Origin: an uncultured Mobiluncus sp.
GTDB taxonomy: Bacteria; Actinomycetota; Actinomycetes; Actinomycetales; Actinomycetaceae
Direction: 5' to 3'
Assembly: GCF_947254095.1 (NCBI RefSeq)
Contig: NZ_CAMYBV010000002.1
Location: 76,791 to 140,790 of the forward strand
Length of the DNA stretch: 64,000 nt
Shown here: positions 60,441 through 64,000 of the stretch, in pieces
Layout of the letters: every line of letters begins with the position of its first letter
Numbering within the stretch: the stretch's first letter is position 1
Notes under the pieces: generated by a model
The model's input: the letters and a program-made list of their open reading frames with translations, nothing else
Databases searched by the model: none
What the model was told of the DNA's origin: nothing
Position numbers and translations under genes: made by a program

Positions 60441-61291
60441 TGGGACTTTTCTCAAAGAAACGCAAAACGGTTAAAGTTTCTCAAGAGGTCGAGGACGATT
60501 CCTCTGGTGAGCTGGAGAACCCGTCCCCTAACAGTGAATTAATGGAGAAGCCTGCTAGTGAGCCGGTGCAGGAGCCTGCTAGTGAGCCGGTGGAAGAGCC
60601 TGCTAGTGAGCCGGTGGAAGAGCCTGCTAGTGAGCCGGTGGAAGAGCCCGTTAGTGTGCTGGTGCAGAAGCTCGTTCCGACCCCAGCCTTGCCTTACGGC
60701 CCGGGGACGAAAGACCAACCCGCAGGCCCACTGGACGTCAAACAACTCTCTGACCATGACACCAATCAGTATGTAAACTTTGGAGTGTTTTTGCTGCCGC
60801 AGATTCCCGGGCTGGCGGTTCATCCAGAATCTCCGCTGGACGAAAAAACTTTTGGCTCTCTGACCATGCAGATTGGCAAGGCGGCTGTAGAGCTGCTGGC
60901 GGTAGCCGCACCAAAGTCGAAACACTTGTGGCCTGAGCTGCGCGCGCAGGTACGAGGAGAAACTACCGCTGCGGGCAACACTTGCGACGAACGCGAGGGC
61001 AGCTTCGGTACGGAACTGTTCGTACAGTTAGCGGCACAAGACGCACAGGGTAACCGGGGGCGCGTGCAGGTTCGTTATTGCGGAGTGGACGGCCCGAACT
61101 GGTTTGTGCGCCTGGTCTTTAACGGCATGGTGCAAGCCGGGGATCCTGATTTGCAAGCCTTGGAACAGGCCGTCCGTCAGGTCGTGGTGGTGCGTGGTTC
61201 CCGGCCAATGACTCCGCGTACGGTCATTCCCGTGGTTTTGCCTGACGACTTAGCACGTCAGCTGGCGGCTCTGCGCGAGCAGCAGGCCTAG
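60440..61291 (+). CDS. DUF3710 family protein
   Basis: A 283-aa DUF3710 protein from ATG 60440 (MGLFSKKRKTVKVSQEVE). Residues about 37-76 are an EPASEPVEEP-type repeat tract; the conserved domain begins near TKDQPAGPLDV and contains NFGVFLLPQIPGLAVHPE, RAQVRGE-like and VRLVFNGMVQ blocks. Function unknown. Normally dut lies directly upstream in actinobacteria; here DUF4193 does. Confidence 0.9.
   Translation: MGLFSKKRKTVKVSQEVEDDSSGELENPSPNSELMEKPASEPVQEPASEPVEEPASEPVEEPASEPVEEPVSVLVQKLVPTPALPYGPGTKDQPAGPLDVKQLSDHDTNQYVNFGVFLLPQIPGLAVHPESPLDEKTFGSLTMQIGKAAVELLAVAAPKSKHLWPELRAQVRGETTAAGNTCDEREGSFGTELFVQLAAQDAQGNRGRVQVRYCGVDGPNWFVRLVFNGMVQAGDPDLQALEQAVRQVVVVRGSRPMTPRTVIPVVLPDDLARQLAALREQQA
60550..60669 (+). 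repeat. 24-nt tandem repeat in the DUF3710 gene
   Basis: Five consecutive 24-nt units from 60550. Units 2, 3 and 4 are identical, unit 1 differs at a few bases and unit 5 is degenerate. Each codes for 8 residues (EPASEPVE type). Confidence 0.85.
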
Positions 61292-61316
61292 CCGGTGCAG
61301 GCAGAGTGAGTTCACC

Positions 61317-61568
61317 ATGTCGCCACGTCAACAGATTACCCGGGTCGGCACCGTGCTTTCCACGTCTTTCCTGTCTCCCACGGACGTACCGTCTTTCCGG
61401 ATTTGTCTGGAAACTGCCGGGGGATTCATCAACGTGCGCTGGCTGGGGAGGACGGAAGTTCCCGGAGTGACCTTGGGACGCCGCCTGCAAGTGTGCGGAA
61501 TCCCGTTGCAGGGCGAGGACGGGGTGGAACTCATTAACCCGGATTATCAACTCTTGGGGGCCAAATGA
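61317..61568 (+). CDS. Small OB-fold nucleic-acid-binding protein
   Basis: An 83-aa protein corresponding to the OB-fold gene found between DUF3710 and DUF3159 in actinobacteria (Rv2694c slot). Beta-strand-like stretches GTVLSTSFLSPTDVPSFRIC and GFINVRWLGRTEVPGVTLG fit a single OB fold. Start ATG 61317. The stop overlaps the DUF3159 start by 4 nt (ATGA), so the two are coupled. Confidence 0.85.
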   Translation: MSPRQQITRVGTVLSTSFLSPTDVPSFRICLETAGGFINVRWLGRTEVPGVTLGRRLQVCGIPLQGEDGVELINPDYQLLGAK

Positions 61569-62311
61569 GCGAGGAGAAAGACCAGGAAGCGGTTACGGCA
61601 GGGCTCAACGATTTTAAAGATGCCCTGGGTCGAAACATGGGAGGCAGACTGGATGCCGAAGAATTCTCCCTGCGACAAGCAGTAGGAGGGTGGCGTGGCA
61701 TGGTCGAGTCCATCGGGCCGACGCTGGTTTTTGTGGTGGCGTTTGTGGCTGGCTGGGACGTCATGAAGGCCGGGGCGGTATCGCTCGGGTTTGCCGTGGG
61801 TCTGATTATCGCGCGGCTCATTGGGCATTCCTCGATTATGCAGGCGTTTGCGGGGTTCTGGGTCGTCATCATCGGCGTGCTCTGGGCCATGTTCAGCGGC
61901 AAAGGCGAGAACTACTTTTTGATGAGCCTGATTATTAATGCGGTATATGCCAGCGTGATTCTGGTGTCGATTCTGGCGCGTTTCCCCGTTATCGGTCTGT
62001 TGGTCGGGTGGTTTCGCACCCAAGGTCTGAGCTGGCGGACAGATCCGAGGCTGAAAGCGGATAAACAGGCATACTACGCTGTGACCATCATCTGGCTGGG
62101 GGTTTTCCTGCTTCGCCTGGCTGTGAAAACACCCCTCTACCTGGGAGGAAACGTACCCTGGCTGGGGACCTTCCAAATCTTGTTGGGCTTGCCACTATTC
62201 GCCTTGGCGCTCTACCTCAGCTGGCTCCTGCTGCGCCGCACCCACGGGAAGTTCCTCGACTCCGGCCTTACCGACGTCGACACCCCCGACACCCTCGACG
62301 ACGCCCGCTGA
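61565..62311 (+). CDS. DUF3159 membrane protein
   Basis: A 248-aa integral membrane protein of the DUF3159 family. A charged N-terminus (about 1-55) precedes six or so hydrophobic helices (PTLVFVVAFVAGWDVM, AVSLGFAVGLIIARLI, FAGFWVVIIGVLWAMFS, LIINAVYASVILVSILA, LGVFLLRLAVKTPLYL, FQILLGLPLFALALYLSWLL). RTDPRLKADKQAYYAVTIIW is a family block. The tail overlaps the convergent TrkA gene by 117 nt. Function unknown. Confidence 0.9.
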   Translation: MSEEKDQEAVTAGLNDFKDALGRNMGGRLDAEEFSLRQAVGGWRGMVESIGPTLVFVVAFVAGWDVMKAGAVSLGFAVGLIIARLIGHSSIMQAFAGFWVVIIGVLWAMFSGKGENYFLMSLIINAVYASVILVSILARFPVIGLLVGWFRTQGLSWRTDPRLKADKQAYYAVTIIWLGVFLLRLAVKTPLYLGGNVPWLGTFQILLGLPLFALALYLSWLLLRRTHGKFLDSGLTDVDTPDTLDDAR

Positions 62312-63001
62312 ATCCGCGGCATCCGCGGCCGGAGCGGCGGTCAAAAGTTTTCCGACTTGGTCTACAGTGTCCTCATTTTGCTCGGGGAACAGGAACATCA
62401 ACTGATCTGAGGCGTGTAAGCTCGCGACCGCGTCGGGAGCCAGCGCTTTCCCGTCTTGAATAACTGCGGTCAGTAAAACCCCCAAGGGCCACTTCAGTTC
62501 GCCCGCTGGCCGGCCCAAAACCGGAGAATCAGCGGAAAGGACTATCGAGAACAATCTGTTGCGGGAGTTAAAGAACCGGAAAATCGGCACTAGGGTACCT
62601 ACGCTGAGGGCCTCCTCGACCAGGGCAGTCATCATACGGGGGGTGGAAATCGGCACGTCCACGCCCCAAGACTCATTGAACATCCACTCATTCTTAGGAT
62701 TATTAATCCGACCCACCACCCGAGGCACCCCGAACTGGGTCTTGGCCAGTAGCGCAATCACCAGATTAGCCTGGTCGTTTCCGGTAGTGGCGACGACGAC
62801 ATCGGCTTGTGCCCCGCCCGCTTGTTCCATCGTTTCGGGAGTGGACAAGTCTCCCAGAATCCAGTTCGCCTCCGGCACGGAGGAAACTTTCATCGCCTCG
62901 GGGCTGGAGTCAGCGATTGTAACCTGATGACCCCTGGCTAGCAGTTCCCTGGCGATGGAGCGGCCGATTGAGCCCGCCCCGGCAATAACAATCAGCATCA
63001 T
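62195..63001 (-). CDS. TrkA family potassium uptake regulator (RCK) A
   Basis: A 268-aa RCK-type protein: N-terminal Rossmann fold with GAGSIGRSIARELL (NAD-binding glycines), VVVATTGNDQANLVIALLAK and ARINNPKNEWMFN-like blocks, then a TrkA-C domain (about 140-215). An extra Ala/Gly/Val-rich tail of about 45 residues lies exactly where it overlaps the DUF3159 3' end. It probably gates a K+ channel or transporter with the neighbouring TrkA protein. Confidence 0.9.
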   Translation of the reverse strand: MMLIVIAGAGSIGRSIARELLARGHQVTIADSSPEAMKVSSVPEANWILGDLSTPETMEQAGGAQADVVVATTGNDQANLVIALLAKTQFGVPRVVGRINNPKNEWMFNESWGVDVPISTPRMMTALVEEALSVGTLVPIFRFFNSRNRLFSIVLSADSPVLGRPAGELKWPLGVLLTAVIQDGKALAPDAVASLHASDQLMFLFPEQNEDTVDQVGKLLTAAPAADAADSAGVVEGVGGVDVGKAGVEELPVGAAQQEPAEVERQGE

Positions 63002-63660
63002 TTCTCCTTGGAATTCCGGGCCAAACGGGAGGCCACCGCTTCGCGCTGAGATTCGGCAACAAAATAAAACAACTCGTCGTTTTCCTGTAACACGGTCGAG
63101 GCTTCAACCATCAACACTTTAGAAAACCGCAGCACATAGGCGGCCCGAATCTCCAGTTCAGCCTCTAAAGCGGAAACCTTGTGACCGACCCAGCTGGGCC
63201 CCACGGGTACACGACACAGGCTCAAGCGCCCGGTTTCCTCGGTAAACACGACATCCGGGGGCAGCGGCAACACCCGAGCCAGCAACAACGCGGTGGTGCG
63301 ATCCACGGAACCGACGGTGGGGATACCCAGCCGTTCATAAACCTCGGCGCGGCGCGGGTCAGATATGCGTGCCACCACTTTCTTTACGTGATAAATCTCG
63401 CGAGCCACGCGAGCCGCCAAGATATTAGCGTTGTCATCATCAGCCACCGCCGCAAAAGCGTAGGCGTCCTCAATCCCGGCCTGCAGCTGAGTGTTGCGGT
63501 CGTACCCTTCACCAGTCAGCTTTTGCCCTTGGAAATTTTTGTACAGCCGACGGAAAGATTCCGTGTTGTTGTCGATAATCGCCAGGGTGTGCCCCCGGTC
63601 CTCAATCGCTTTCGCCAGCGTGATTCCGACGCGGCCACAGCCCATGATTACAAAATGCAC
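62998..63660 (-). CDS. TrkA family potassium uptake regulator (RCK) B
   Basis: A 220-aa RCK protein. Rossmann motif GCGRVGITLAKAIEDRGH, AFAAVADDDNANILAARVA, then a TrkA-C domain (about 135-215). The GTG at 63660 (VHFVIMGCGRVG) is chosen over the open upstream stretch to 63687. It overlaps the second TrkA gene by 4 nt (ATGA). The pair corresponds to the CeoB/CeoC-like doublet of mycobacteria. Confidence 0.9.
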   Translation of the reverse strand: MHFVIMGCGRVGITLAKAIEDRGHTLAIIDNNTESFRRLYKNFQGQKLTGEGYDRNTQLQAGIEDAYAFAAVADDDNANILAARVAREIYHVKKVVARISDPRRAEVYERLGIPTVGSVDRTTALLLARVLPLPPDVVFTEETGRLSLCRVPVGPSWVGHKVSALEAELEIRAAYVLRFSKVLMVEASTVLQENDELFYFVAESQREAVASRLARNSKEK

Positions 63661-63758
63661 TCTTAAAACATAACCTGAAAGCCACAAATTCGGCTACATT
63701 TCACGGGTTAGGGAGGGAAATTCTTTCCGGTTTCAATCCGAGCGGCTAAAGTTGAGAC

Positions 63759-64000
63759 GTGCTGAAGAATCTTACTCCCCGTCAGGGTTGGCTGGAGACT
63801 TTTACCCAGCTGGCATTCTTCGCGCCGAAATTTTGGTTTCCCGCCCTCATTGCGGCATCGGTTTTTCCATCGTTGATTGCGTATTCGGGGCCGATTTTTT
63901 CGGCGGTAGCCCTGTGGATTGTGGCGTTTGTCCTGATAGCCGGGCTGATAACAACGCTGGCCCACGGGTATTCCCTGGGACAAACCCACCGTTTAGATTC
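63759..64000 (+). CDS. N-terminal part of a membrane protein (3' truncated by window edge)
   Basis: An open frame from GTG 63759 runs off the right edge (80 codons). It starts VLKNLTPRQGWLETFTQLAF and contains two hydrophobic helices (WFPALIAASVFPSLIAYSG and VALWIVAFVLIAGLITTLA). It is divergent from the TrkA pair, the position where other actinobacteria have a transport-type membrane protein, but I do not recognise this family. Confidence 0.55.
   Translation, partial: MLKNLTPRQGWLETFTQLAFFAPKFWFPALIAASVFPSLIAYSGPIFSAVALWIVAFVLIAGLITTLAHGYSLGQTHRLD

Overview
The window looks like a chromosomal segment from a mid-GC actinobacterium, probably of the family Actinomycetaceae. Mobiluncus is my best guess, but it is an inference and not proved. 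The reasons are the actinobacterial gene neighbourhoods (rapZ-yvcK-whiA; class II DAHP synthase / PASTA kinase / Rv2175c / GGPP synthase; sigA - parE - parC - sepH - DUF4193 - DUF3710 - OB-fold - DUF3159 - TrkA pair), the lysine/alanine-rich N-terminal extension of the principal sigma factor, the chemotaxis receptors, and the cell-wall-binding-repeat (CWB2) surface proteins. No rRNA or tRNA gene was recognised.

Layout. 0-4.4 kb: tail of a membrane protein, rsmD, then an overlapping operon coaD - coiled-coil protein - DUF177 - rnc - mutM. 4.4-13.1 kb: a DevR/DosR-like response regulator facing a GAF histidine kinase; the kinase is the last gene of a minus-strand cydA-cydB-cydD-cydC-kinase run for cytochrome bd oxidase and its assembly exporter. 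13.4-25.4 kb: RNase E/G, an ABC-F ATPase, rapZ-yvcK-whiA, uvrC, and two overlapping minimal methyl-accepting chemotaxis proteins. 25.4-38.4 kb: housekeeping genes (HAD phosphatase, SPOUT RNA methylase, pyrD, aldo-keto reductase, DUF3043, M20 dipeptidase, a short glycerate-kinase-like protein, erpA, two FKBP lipoproteins, an acyltransferase, PPi-type phosphofructokinase). 38.5-45.6 kb: class II DAHP synthase, PASTA Ser/Thr kinase, its DNA-binding partner (Rv2175c type), polyprenyl synthase and sigA.

45.6-51.1 kb is an accessory island between sigA and the elaA/parE block. It holds a structure-rich non-coding stretch (large palindromes, a three-way-junction-like fold and a G9 tract), a CWB2 surface protein, a DUF4143-type ATPase bracketed by 15-bp inverted repeats and preceded by 23-nt phased repeats, and a second CWB2 gene whose signal-peptide region carries an apparent one-base frameshift. 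This is the most unusual part of the window.

51.1-64 kb: ElaA acetyltransferase, topoisomerase IV subunits B and A separated by a two-domain GNAT, an alkaline-phosphatase-superfamily enzyme, the cell-division protein SepH, DUF4193, DUF3710, an OB-fold protein, DUF3159, two TrkA (RCK) potassium regulators and the beginning of a membrane protein cut by the window edge. Compared with the usual actinobacterial order, rpmF is missing between DUF177 and rnc, and dut/DUF3093 are missing between DUF4193 and DUF3710.
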